A stretch of DNA of 8,576 nucleotides from Candidatus Stahliibacteriota bacterium CG08_land_8_20_14_0_20_40_26 (GCA_002774315.1 PEYP01000119.1:1-8576), one strand, 5' to 3'. Shown: positions 1 through 6,788, counted from the first letter of the stretch. Notes: generated by a model from the letters alone, not told the origin. Numbers and translations: made by a program.

Positions 1-1
1 G

Positions 2-1468
2 AAACCCGCATCTGTCCATCTTTCTGGATGGATGGAATGCCTAAATCCGTCTAAATCAGAAGTTGAACCAATGGATGTCTATCATTTTCGTGCCCATCTC
101 TCATGGACATACAATGGACCTCTTAACCATTACGAGCTCTATCGCAAACTTTACCTTCCCCGACCTGGGGATCCTACCGACTGGACAAGAGTATACTATG
201 GTAACAATAACTCCTATGTCGACTCTTATGATTTTAATATACCCCAAGGGGCATGGTATTATGTTAGAGCCTATTTTACAGGATCCTCTTTTATCCAGTC
301 GAATACGATCTACCTTGAGGCTGAGACTCCTCAACCGTGCCCATTCCTTTACATCTGGAATGGAAGTGAGTTTATTGAGGACAATAGCATCCTCTCAGGT
401 TCTGGAAATGGAGAAATCATTGAGGACTGGTATAAATTGATGGAGAAGCCTGTTAAAGATGGGGATAGATACAGATTGCAGCTCAGAGAGGAGAGCAGTG
501 AGCATTCATTCTTAGACAGGATAAGGTTTATAGCGATTGACCATCCAGATAGTGTTGAGATATTTGTAACACCAGACGCCCAAATTGTGCCTGTTTCTTC
601 TACGAATGCCTCTCAATCGGTTATAGACGACAATGGAGTGGATTATACAGATGACCTTCTTGATGTGGATAATATCTATGTTGAGGCAAACGAGGTTGAA
701 AGGATTACTGCCGAATTTGGAGAGACTGATGGAGGAGGTTATGTTACAATTGCAGCAGTAGAACCAAAGCCCAGACTTATAGTTGAAAAAGCAAATGCCT
801 CAGGATTTGAACCAGTTGGTTCCATTAGAGGGCGAGAGAACCCATCTTATGAAGTACTTCCTCTCACAGTATTCTCTCCTGAGGATGTGAGTCTGAGATT
901 TACATTTACTGATGTCTCCCAGAGACTTGACTATATACGGTTTGGGAAGAGGAACAATGCTCCATATCATATAAAACCTTGTCCTCTTGTGTCTGCTACA
1001 CATTCTGATATAGGTTCTGTCAAGCAGAAACTACTTGTTGATGATGAGAACTATGCAGAACTTCTTCCTGGCGATGCGATAACACTTGAGTTTACTGCAG
1101 TTGATATAGAGCCTGGATGGTTAAGGGACTTTGTGTTTGTCTCCAGTGGGTATTACATAACAAAAACAGGTGGTGGCGGTGCCCAGACTGCATATAGCAG
1201 TATTCCTATGGTTTATTCCCTGTCCCTTTACCCAAATCCAGCGAGGAATGATATGGTTATCAGGTTTGGTATTCCGAGAGAAGAGAAGGTATCGCTCAGG
1301 ATTTACGACGTATCAGGCAGAGAGGTGAAGATGCTTGTAGACGGCAGACTTGAGGCGGGTTATCATATTATAAGATTGGATAACAGGAATCTTCCCTCAG
1401 GAATCTACTTCATAAGGCTTGTAACAGACAACTATGAAACAACAAAGAAGCTCGTGCTGATGAAGTAG
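2..1468 (+). CDS. T9SS type A sorting-domain surface or secreted protein, 5' partial
   Basis: The frame is open to the left edge: ten codons precede the first ATG (position 32) without a stop, so the true start lies outside the window and 488 residues are visible. Counting from that ATG, residues 1-97 look like a fibronectin III-type beta sandwich (an ELYRK...WYYVRAYF pattern). Residues 103-121 begin a second region with CPFLYIWNG and EDNS, followed by an EHSFLDRIRFIAIDHP segment. Residues 396-478 are a typical C-terminal T9SS sorting domain: YPNPARN, then LRIYDVSGREVK, then LPSGIYFIRL and a basic end. In this family the tail directs export through the type IX pore and attachment to, or release from, the cell surface. 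The catalytic or binding role would sit in the missing N-terminal part, so no function can be named. A strong hairpin 22 bp after the stop separates it from the next operon. Confidence 0.85.
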   Translation, partial: KPASVHLSGWMECLNPSKSEVEPMDVYHFRAHLSWTYNGPLNHYELYRKLYLPRPGDPTDWTRVYYGNNNSYVDSYDFNIPQGAWYYVRAYFTGSSFIQSNTIYLEAETPQPCPFLYIWNGSEFIEDNSILSGSGNGEIIEDWYKLMEKPVKDGDRYRLQLREESSEHSFLDRIRFIAIDHPDSVEIFVTPDAQIVPVSSTNASQSVIDDNGVDYTDDLLDVDNIYVEANEVERITAEFGETDGGGYVTIAAVEPKPRLIVEKANASGFEPVGSIRGRENPSYEVLPLTVFSPEDVSLRFTFTDVSQRLDYIRFGKRNNAPYHIKPCPLVSATHSDIGSVKQKLLVDDENYAELLPGDAITLEFTAVDIEPGWLRDFVFVSSGYYITKTGGGGAQTAYSSIPMVYSLSLYPNPARNDMVIRFGIPREEKVSLRIYDVSGREVKMLVDGRLEAGYHIIRLDNRNLPSGIYFIRLVTDNYETTKKLVLMK

Positions 1469-1490
1469 AACCAACACAGGAGTTAGTCAA

Positions 1491-1526
1491 ATAGGGGACG
1501 CTGAGTTAGGCGTCCCCTATCATTTT
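1491..1526 (+). terminator. Probable intrinsic terminator of the T9SS protein gene
   Basis: ATAGGGGACGC (1491-1501) pairs perfectly with GCGTCCCCTAT (1510-1520), an 11-bp GC-rich stem with an 8-nt loop. It starts 22 bp after the stop codon. The following T tract is short (CATTTTG), so termination may be imperfect, but position and stem strength fit a terminator. Confidence 0.7.
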
Positions 1527-1589
1527 GCCCTGCATTAATTTATTTCCTTCTTATTTTCATAGCGCCGGTGCAAAGTATATCATATTTTT

Positions 1590-1667
1590 GCAGTGGCCCC
1601 GCAAATGCGGGATTTCCACTTCGTTTCAACAAGCCACTGCACTCCAAAGGCTATTCCAAACGGAGTG
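1590..1667. repeat. Nested multi-hairpin intergenic element
   Basis: GCAGTGGC (1590-1597) pairs with GCCACTGC (1633-1640) and encloses a tight inner hairpin, CCCGCA (1598-1603) with TGCGGG (1606-1611). A second hairpin follows directly, CACTCC (1640-1645) with GGAGTG (1662-1667). AGTGG (1592-1596) can pair with either CCACT at 1616-1620 or CCACT at 1634-1638, so two mutually exclusive folds exist. No T run follows on either strand, so it is not an ordinary terminator. A dispersed palindromic repeat or a structured RNA are both possible. Confidence 0.5.
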
Positions 1668-1812
1668 TCATACCTTATCGCGACAAAATAGAACTTATGT
1701 CATTTGATACAGTGCTGTATAACCTCCTAAAATTTTTATGAGCAATCTCACGTCCATTTCAAGATCCGTACGGACACGACTCTGCGAACAAATCTGCGAC
1801 CTTCGGTTCTCA

Positions 1813-1854
1813 GTCTATGGTCTTGTGTCTGTAGTCTTATATCCGTAGTCAATT
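1813..1854. repeat. Degenerate 7-bp-period tandem array (GTCNNNN), six units
   Basis: Consecutive heptamers read GTCTATG, GTCTTGT, GTCTGTA, GTCTTAT, ATCCGTA and GTCAATT. Five of six units start with GTC and none is interrupted by an indel. The array stops 5 bp before the -35 box of the next promoter. Heptanucleotide short tandem repeats are known in cyanobacteria (STRR); any relation is only by analogy. Confidence 0.6.
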
Positions 1855-1859
1855 TTTGC

Positions 1860-1888
1860 TTGACTTTTCTCCAAAATTGGTGTATAAT
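1860..1888 (+). promoter_or_regulatory. Sigma70-type promoter of the acyltransferase operon, leaderless geometry
   Basis: TTGACT (1860-1865), a 17-bp spacer, and TATAAT (1883-1888) match the housekeeping consensus at 11 of 12 positions with ideal spacing. The ATG at 1895 follows after 6 bp, so transcription should start at or next to the A of ATG. No Shine-Dalgarno precedes that ATG. The mRNA is therefore predicted to be leaderless. Confidence 0.8.
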
Positions 1889-1894
1889 TTGATT

Positions 1895-2710
1895 ATGATT
1901 TGCTATTTCCTAATATGCACATTTTTGTCCTATATCATACCATACAAACTTGCAATTTTTATTACAAGGAGGATAGCAGATGTTCTGTATTTTACATTCT
2001 ATAGTAAAAGAAGAAATATTGTCTTTAAAAATCTAAGAACTGTAATAAAAAGAGACTTATCCTCTCGCGAACTGTATAGACTTGCAATAGAGACTTACGA
2101 GAACTTCGCTATATTCGTTTATGAATTTCTTATACTTCCTTCAATATATAAAAAGAATATCCTTAAATTTCTTGTCCCTGTAAATATCGATAGAATGCAA
2201 AAACCCTCTTTTGTACTTACTGCACATCTTGGGAACTGGGAGTGGGGTGCCAGCATGTTGGCTGAGCTTGGATTCCATCCAACGGTTATAGCTTTAAGAC
2301 ATCCTCAGAAGAGTCTTACCGGATACTTTACAAGGAGAAGAATGTTTGCAGGAATGGATGTAGTATATCTTGGAGAAGATATGAAGAAGGTAGTGAACAC
2401 ACTGAGAGAAGGCAATGTAGTAGCGACCCTTGGAGATAGAGATTACACAGGCAATTATAAAGTTGTTCGATTTATGGACAGGAAGATAGGCATCCCTCAT
2501 AGTATATTTGAATTTGCGTACAGATTCAAAATACCGATAATTCCTGCGTTTTGCGTAAAAGAGAACAATAAATACGGGGTATATTTTGAAGAAGCAATAG
2601 ATCCCATTTCTAAAGATAATGCAATAAATAAATGGATAGGTGTACTTGAAAAATATGTAAGAAGATATCCAACACAGTGGTATATATTTGATAATATATG
2701 GAAAGAATAA
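1895..2710 (+). CDS. LpxL/HtrB-type lysophospholipid (lipid A) acyltransferase
   Basis: This is a 271-residue member of the LpxL/HtrB branch of the LPLAT acyltransferases, which transfer acyl chains from acyl-ACP to lipid A precursors or related glycolipids at the inner membrane. The HX4E catalytic motif is visible as HLGNWE (H111 to E116), and GDRD (180-183) matches the conserved second block. A hydrophobic N-terminal segment (about residues 2-25) fits a membrane anchor, followed by basic residues. The open frame extends upstream to a TTG at 1856, but that start lies upstream of the -35 box of the gene's own promoter, so I place the start at the ATG at 1895. The length is slightly below E. 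coli LpxL (about 306 residues). The glycosyltransferase gene overlaps its 3' end. The acceptor (lipid A or another glycolipid) cannot be read from the sequence. Confidence 0.85.
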   Translation: MICYFLICTFLSYIIPYKLAIFITRRIADVLYFTFYSKRRNIVFKNLRTVIKRDLSSRELYRLAIETYENFAIFVYEFLILPSIYKKNILKFLVPVNIDRMQKPSFVLTAHLGNWEWGASMLAELGFHPTVIALRHPQKSLTGYFTRRRMFAGMDVVYLGEDMKKVVNTLREGNVVATLGDRDYTGNYKVVRFMDRKIGIPHSIFEFAYRFKIPIIPAFCVKENNKYGVYFEEAIDPISKDNAINKWIGVLEKYVRRYPTQWYIFDNIWKE

Positions 2711-3357
2711 TGATCATAATACCCGCCTACAACGAGGAAGAATCCATTGCAAAACTTCTTCCATCGCTTAATTTTCCGCCACAGGATATAATCGTGGTAG
2801 ATGATGGTTCCACTGATAATACCATCTCTAAATCGCAATCTTTTGGCGTACATGTGATAAGGCATGAAAAGAATAAAGGAAAAGGCATGGCTCATAGGAC
2901 AGGATTTAATTTTGCATCGAAAGAGGAAGCAAGATGGGTGATAACAATGGATGCTGATGGACAGCATTCTCCAAAAGACATACCCAAATTCATCAAGGCA
3001 ATAAAGGAGAAAAAAGGGGATATGATAATTGGAGAGAGAGAGGTGACAATAAGAACCATGCCATTCTTGAGATTCCTTACCAACCTCTGGACATCTTTTA
3101 TTGTTTCTATTCTCGGAGGCAAGAGGGTAAAAGATGCTCAATCTGGATTCAGGGCAATAAGCAAGGAGATCTTTACCTCTATATCTTTCTCTACCAATAA
3201 TTTTCAGACAGAATCTGAAATTATAATAAAAGCAGCAAGAAGGGGTTTTAGAATCACATCAGTGCCTGTAAGAACAATTTACAACGAATCATACAGTTAT
3301 ATAAAACCGTTTCTCGACACATTAAGATTTATAAAACTTGCGTTTCAGAGTTTGTAG
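2698..3357 (+). CDS. Family 2 glycosyltransferase, polyprenyl-phosphate type
   Basis: A 219-residue GT-A fold enzyme resembling dolichyl-phosphate mannose/glucose synthases, which move a sugar from a nucleotide donor to a polyprenyl phosphate on the cytoplasmic membrane face. Visible motifs are IIIPAYNEEE (6-15), VVDDGS (33-38) for nucleotide binding, DADGQH (85-90, the metal-binding DXD), QSGFR (148-152) and FQTESE (169-174) of the acceptor/catalytic region. There are no C-terminal membrane helices, unlike bacterial GtrB-type members. The ATG at 2698 overlaps the acyltransferase gene by 13 bp. A second in-frame ATG at 2710 (TAATG junction, preceded by GGAAAG at 2700-2705) would give 215 residues and is equally possible. 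Pairing with an LpxL-like enzyme suggests modification of an envelope lipid or glycan, but donor and acceptor are unknown. Confidence 0.85.
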   Translation: MERIMIIIPAYNEEESIAKLLPSLNFPPQDIIVVDDGSTDNTISKSQSFGVHVIRHEKNKGKGMAHRTGFNFASKEEARWVITMDADGQHSPKDIPKFIKAIKEKKGDMIIGEREVTIRTMPFLRFLTNLWTSFIVSILGGKRVKDAQSGFRAISKEIFTSISFSTNNFQTESEIIIKAARRGFRITSVPVRTIYNESYSYIKPFLDTLRFIKLAFQSL

Positions 3358-3411
3358 ATATAAGTATAAACTAAAAACTGAAAAAAGGAGAAAGAGGAAA
3401 TAAGAGAACTC

Positions 3412-4134
3412 ATGATGAATATTCTTATTACAAATGATGATGGTATAAAATCAGAAGGACTTCAATTTCTCTATAAACTTCTGCATAGAACGCACAATGT
3501 GACGGTAATTGCTCCTTTAAAGGAGATGAGCGGGTGTTCACATTCTATAACCCTTCGCAGACGCCTCAAGATGAAACAGATTTCAAATGGTATGTATGGA
3601 GTTGCTGGAACACCAACAGATTGTATTGTGCTTGGTGTAAATTCAATATTAAATGAGAAGCCGGACCTCATCATCTCGGGCATAAATGTAGGCTCAAATC
3701 TTGGCTTTGATATAACATACTCCGGCACAGTGGGCGCTGCACTTGAAGGAGCAATACATGGGATTCCCTCTTTTGCTATCTCGATCACGGGACACAAAAA
3801 CTTTGAAGATACTCTCGAGGTCATACTCAAACTCATTACATCTGTTAAAAAAAACGACATTGATAGCTTTTTTCTGAATGTCAATGTTCCACCAGAGCCC
3901 AAAGGAATGAAAATAACAAAACTTGGGAAAAAGTCTTATCAAAATGTCATAACGACCCATAAATCCTCCTACGAGATAGGAGGTACAGCTATCCATACTT
4001 TAAGCGATGGAGAAACCGATGTAGAGGCAATAGATAACGGTTATATATCCATTACACCTATCTCTCTCGACATGGTCAATTACAATATATTCAAAGAATT
4101 ATCTTCACTAAACGAAGACTTTGAAAACAAATGA
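3412..4134 (+). CDS. surE: 5'/3'-nucleotidase SurE
   Basis: SurE is a metal-dependent phosphatase that dephosphorylates nucleoside 5'- and 3'-monophosphates (and short polyphosphate in some species) in the cytoplasm. The 240-residue protein has the full family signature: NDDG (8-11), the active-site SGCSHS segment with S40, GTPTDC (67-71 region), and SGINVGSN...DITYSGTVGAA...EG (89-112). Expected metal ligands are D9, D10, S40 and N96; these match D8, D9, S39 and N95 of the well-studied Thermotoga enzyme if translation starts at the second ATG (3415), so either Met may be used. A purine-rich tract with AAGGAG (3385-3390) and GAGG (3394-3397) lies upstream, somewhat far from the ATG. The gene sits 54 bp after the glycosyltransferase and overlaps the lipoprotein gene by ATGA, so it is probably part of the same operon. 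Confidence 0.95.
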   Translation: MMNILITNDDGIKSEGLQFLYKLLHRTHNVTVIAPLKEMSGCSHSITLRRRLKMKQISNGMYGVAGTPTDCIVLGVNSILNEKPDLIISGINVGSNLGFDITYSGTVGAALEGAIHGIPSFAISITGHKNFEDTLEVILKLITSVKKNDIDSFFLNVNVPPEPKGMKITKLGKKSYQNVITTHKSSYEIGGTAIHTLSDGETDVEAIDNGYISITPISLDMVNYNIFKELSSLNEDFENK

Positions 4135-4577
4135 ATAAAACAGGAACTTATCTGATACCGCTCCTTCTGCTTGCCTGTAGCAGAACTCCCCACTACAAGG
4201 AATGGGAAGTCGGTAACTGGATAATCTACCAAATAGGTAAAGATACAGTGCTTTACACCATTAAGGGTATGGAAGATGACGAAAGATTTTTACTGGAAAT
4301 GGCTGGTGATGGATATTGTATAACAGCACTGGTAAACAATGGAACCATTGAGAGTATTACTGGATGTAATGATGACTTATTAGATGTGAACCGTCCGTCT
4401 TTTAATATGCTCGAACAATCCTCTATACAGACGAAAGATACTATTGTGGCGAGCAAGAGGGTCGTTATGCATCAGTTGAATGATACATTGTGGATATCAC
4501 CACAAGTTCCCATATTTGGTATTGTTAGTTGTGGCAACATACATCTTTTGGATTTTGGCTATACTTTTAGGAAGTAA
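4131..4577 (+). CDS. Small predicted lipoprotein of unknown function
   Basis: I do not recognise this 148-residue protein. It begins with a short signal peptide (MNKTGTYLIPLLLLAC) whose lipobox LLAC places the lipidated cysteine at C16. S17 at position +2 gives no inner-membrane retention signal by the E. coli rule, so the outer membrane is likely. The mature part alternates polar and hydrophobic residues (for example WIIYQIGKDTVLYTIKG, 30-46, and WISPQVPIFGIVS, 121-133), which suggests an all-beta fold. Mature cysteines are present at C63, C79 and C134. Its start overlaps the surE stop as ATGA, so translation is probably coupled. A palindromic repeat pair begins 4 bp after its stop. Nothing links it to SurE chemistry apart from the operon. 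Confidence 0.8.
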   Translation: MNKTGTYLIPLLLLACSRTPHYKEWEVGNWIIYQIGKDTVLYTIKGMEDDERFLLEMAGDGYCITALVNNGTIESITGCNDDLLDVNRPSFNMLEQSSIQTKDTIVASKRVVMHQLNDTLWISPQVPIFGIVSCGNIHLLDFGYTFRK

Positions 4578-4580
4578 TTA

Positions 4581-4640
4581 ACCGCACCTGCCTGCCGGCA
4601 GGCAGGGATGAACGCACCTGTCTACCGACAGGTAGAGATG
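4581..4640. repeat. Two tandem 30-bp palindromic units
   Basis: Unit 1 (4581-4610) and unit 2 (4611-4640) align without gaps with 24 of 30 identical positions. Unit 1 contains a perfect 20-bp palindrome (4587-4606) made of CCTGCCTGCC and its complement. Unit 2 keeps hairpin CCTGTC/GACAGG (4617-4622 with 4627-4632) and the alternative CTACC/GGTAG (4622-4626 with 4631-4635). The units lie just after the lipoprotein stop, so they could stabilise or end the upstream transcript, but no T run follows. Confidence 0.8.
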
Positions 4641-4658
4641 CACACAGATAAGAATATA

Positions 4659-4746
4659 GTAATTAAGTTATTAGGTAATTAGGTCATAGGGTCTTAGCGT
4701 CCTTTAGACTCAACGACACAATGACTCAACGACCCAGCGACTTAAA
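4659..4746. repeat. Degenerate 8-bp-period tandem array, eleven units
   Basis: Read in steps of eight from 4659, every unit starts with G followed by T or A: GTAATTAA, GTTATTAG, GTAATTAG, GTCATAGG, GTCTTAGC, GTCCTTTA, GACTCAAC, GACACAAT, GACTCAAC, GACCCAGC, GACTTAAA. The first six are GT-type, the last five GAC-type, with the switch at 4706/4707. Phase is kept for 88 bp despite heavy sequence drift. It ends 32 bp before the pheT -35 box. Confidence 0.65.
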
Positions 4747-4778
4747 TATATTGGCGGTTAAAAAATAAAGAAAAAAGG

Positions 4779-4807
4779 TTGACAAAGTAAAAAAAATATG
4801 TTATACT
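4779..4807 (+). promoter_or_regulatory. Sigma70-type promoter of pheT operon, leaderless geometry
   Basis: TTGACA (4779-4784) is a perfect -35 box. After a 17-bp spacer comes TATACT (4802-4807), and after 6 bp the pheT ATG (4814). No Shine-Dalgarno is present. The -10-to-ATG distance is identical to that of the promoter at 1860-1888, so a leaderless transcript is predicted. Confidence 0.85.
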
Positions 4808-4813
4808 TAAACT

Positions 4814-6772
4814 ATGAGGGTTAGTTTTACCTGGCTTCGAGAACTAGTAAACACGGGAGATGATATCCGTAAAATTGCCAATCTCTTTTCTAATATGGGA
4901 CTGGAGATAGAGGAGATCTTGCAAATTGGAGATGATACCATATTTGACATAGAAATTACCTCTCAAAGACCTGATCTGCTTGGAATGTGGGGAGTAGCAA
5001 GAGAAGTCGCAATATTCCTGAATAAAAAACTAAAACTCCCAAAATATAAAACCTCCTATAAAAAATTGGATAGTATTAGTGTAAGAATTGACAATTCCAC
5101 TTTATGCTGTAGATACTCCTGCGGAGTTGTAAGAAATATACAGGCAAAGGAAACACCCCGGTGGATCAAAGAAAGACTTATAGCAGTTGGTTCTATCCCA
5201 CAGGACAATATTGCCGACATAGGTAATTATGTTATGTACGAGACCGCACAACCGATACACATTTTTGACCTCGACAAGATATCGGGGAATATTGATGTAA
5301 GAACATCCCAAAAAGGCGAGTTCATTACGACGCTTGATGGTATAAAGAGGGAAATGCCAGACGATGTGCTACTTATATGTGACAAAGAAACACCGGTTGC
5401 GGTCGCCGGAATTATGGGTGGAAGTGACACAATGGTAACGGATACCACAAAAAATGTCCTGATAGAAAGTGCATACTTTGACCCCATAATAATAAGGAAA
5501 GGAGGTAAAAAACTTGAAATTTCTACGGAGGCATCCTATAGATTTGAAAGAGAAGGAGATGTGGAGATGACGGATATAGCACTATACAGAGTGATGACAC
5601 TATTAGAGGATCATTACGAGGCAAAATCAGAAGGTATAATTGACGAGTATCCTCGTAAGATTGAAAAGAAATCGCTAAAAATATCCACAGAATCTGTTAA
5701 TCGGATACTTGGCTCCTCTCTGTTAGAAGATGAAATCCTCGTCTGTATTAAAAGACTCGGATTCGAAAAAGAAGATGAATGGATTAAAATTCCATCATAC
5801 AGAAGGGATATATCCTTTGAAGTCGACCTAATAGAGGAGATTGCAAGACTCAAGGGTTATGATACTTTTGCACCCGAGACGCCATCCTCTCTTATAATAG
5901 AAGAAGAAAAGTCTTTTGAGAACAAAATAAAGGACGCCATGGTGACACTTGGTTTCAACGAAGTCTATACACTGCCTCTCGTCAGAAATGGTGATATTAA
6001 AATCATGAATTGGATGAGAGAAGATATGCATACTCTCAGAACAAATATCATAGAAGGGCTTCTCTCTGTTTTTGCTTATAATAAGTCATATGGGACTGCC
6101 AATCTCCGTATATTTGAGGTGGGTAGAGTATTTAATCGGAATTATAAAAATATTGAGCACACTGAACTCGCAGCCATTATAGCAGGAGAAAGGGCAAGAG
6201 ATCCCTTATGGACATCCGGAGATGTAGATTTTGCTGACCTGAAGGGGATACTGGAGGCAATGTTTGAAATAATCAACCTTGAAGGGTGGAATATTGTGTC
6301 CTCTTGCACCCAGAATTACGATCCTGGCTGCAGCATAAAACTTGGGAAGAACATCTTGGGATATATGGGTAGGTTTAAACATGAGATGCTTAAAAAGCTG
6401 GATATCGACTTTCTAGTATATGGTATAGAACTTGATATAAGCAGACTCAAACCCATAGGAAGATATATGTATAATCCGATATCCAAATTCCCGTGTATTA
6501 TGAGAGATATATCTATAATTGTTAATAAGGAAGTACCTGCTATTGCTATTCTTGACTTTGCAAGAAAAAAGAGCCCTGATATCCTTGAAAATCTGATAAT
6601 ATTTGACTATTATAAAGGCAACGAGATACCCTCAGATAAAGTAGCTGTTGGAATGCGGTTCTGTTTCAGAGGAAAAGACTGCACATTAAAAAAGGCAGAT
6701 ATAGACCCTATCGTTGCCTCAATAACAAATGACCTGCTCAGAGAGTATGATGCGGTATTGAGAGACAAGTAA
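4814..6772 (+). CDS. pheT: Phenylalanine-tRNA ligase beta subunit, lacking the B2 OB domain
   Basis: PheT pairs with PheS in an alpha2-beta2 enzyme that charges tRNA-Phe; the beta chain carries editing and tRNA contacts. The 652 residues show B1 (1-36, MRVSFTWLRELV...GLEIEE), the DIEIT-RPDLLG-VAREVA block (45-65), the B3/B4 editing region (about 85-250, with TTLDG, AVAGIMGG, ESAYFDP and TEASYRFER), B5 (about 283-350, ending DLIEEIARLKGYD), the catalytic-like core (about 365-545) and a complete C-terminal ferredoxin-fold anticodon-binding domain (about 553-650, KFPCIMRDISIIV...). The typical bacterial protein is about 790-800 residues: the roughly 110-residue EMAP/OB tRNA-binding domain that normally follows GLEVE is cleanly absent. 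SQRPD replaces the usual PNRPD. pheS is not directly upstream. The downstream coiled-coil gene follows almost directly. Confidence 0.96.
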   Translation: MRVSFTWLRELVNTGDDIRKIANLFSNMGLEIEEILQIGDDTIFDIEITSQRPDLLGMWGVAREVAIFLNKKLKLPKYKTSYKKLDSISVRIDNSTLCCRYSCGVVRNIQAKETPRWIKERLIAVGSIPQDNIADIGNYVMYETAQPIHIFDLDKISGNIDVRTSQKGEFITTLDGIKREMPDDVLLICDKETPVAVAGIMGGSDTMVTDTTKNVLIESAYFDPIIIRKGGKKLEISTEASYRFEREGDVEMTDIALYRVMTLLEDHYEAKSEGIIDEYPRKIEKKSLKISTESVNRILGSSLLEDEILVCIKRLGFEKEDEWIKIPSYRRDISFEVDLIEEIARLKGYDTFAPETPSSLIIEEEKSFENKIKDAMVTLGFNEVYTLPLVRNGDIKIMNWMREDMHTLRTNIIEGLLSVFAYNKSYGTANLRIFEVGRVFNRNYKNIEHTELAAIIAGERARDPLWTSGDVDFADLKGILEAMFEIINLEGWNIVSSCTQNYDPGCSIKLGKNILGYMGRFKHEMLKKLDIDFLVYGIELDISRLKPIGRYMYNPISKFPCIMRDISIIVNKEVPAIAILDFARKKSPDILENLIIFDYYKGNEIPSDKVAVGMRFCFRGKDCTLKKADIDPIVASITNDLLREYDAVLRDK

Positions 6773-6788
6773 ATTGACTTTGGCAATT

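Larger units (their letters stand above)
1521..1894. other. Gene-free stretch with structured element, heptamer array and promoter
   Basis: No convincing gene is seen on either strand; the one 60-codon open frame here (1525-1707) has no RBS and runs through the hairpins. Contents in order are a multi-hairpin element (1590-1667), an unstructured part (1668-1764), a 10-bp palindrome TCCGTACGGA (1765-1774), two TCTGCGA copies 12 bp apart (1781-1787 and 1793-1799), a 7-bp-period array (1813-1854) and a promoter (1860-1888). Confidence 0.6.

Noticed and set aside
1590..1640. Insertion-sequence terminal repeats or an intrinsic terminator
   Set aside because: There is no transposase or target duplication, and no T run follows the hairpin on either strand.
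1525..1707. 60-codon frame in the first gene-free stretch
   Set aside because: No ribosome binding site, odd composition, and it runs through the nested hairpins.
2497..3141. 214-codon open frame on the - strand
   Set aside because: It lies opposite the glycosyltransferase and acyltransferase genes, whose family motifs are clear. Its product is rich in Cys, His and Tyr with no recognisable domain.
3338..3370. Promoter ahead of surE (TTGCGT and TATAAA)
   Set aside because: The spacer would be 21 bp and the -35 is poor; the gene is more simply read from the upstream operon.
3471..3902. 143-codon open frame on the - strand
   Set aside because: Antisense to surE, which has all its catalytic motifs; no independent evidence of coding.
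4659..4746. CRISPR-like repeats
   Set aside because: The period is 8 bp (7 bp in the other array) with no spacers and no cas genes; this is not a CRISPR array.
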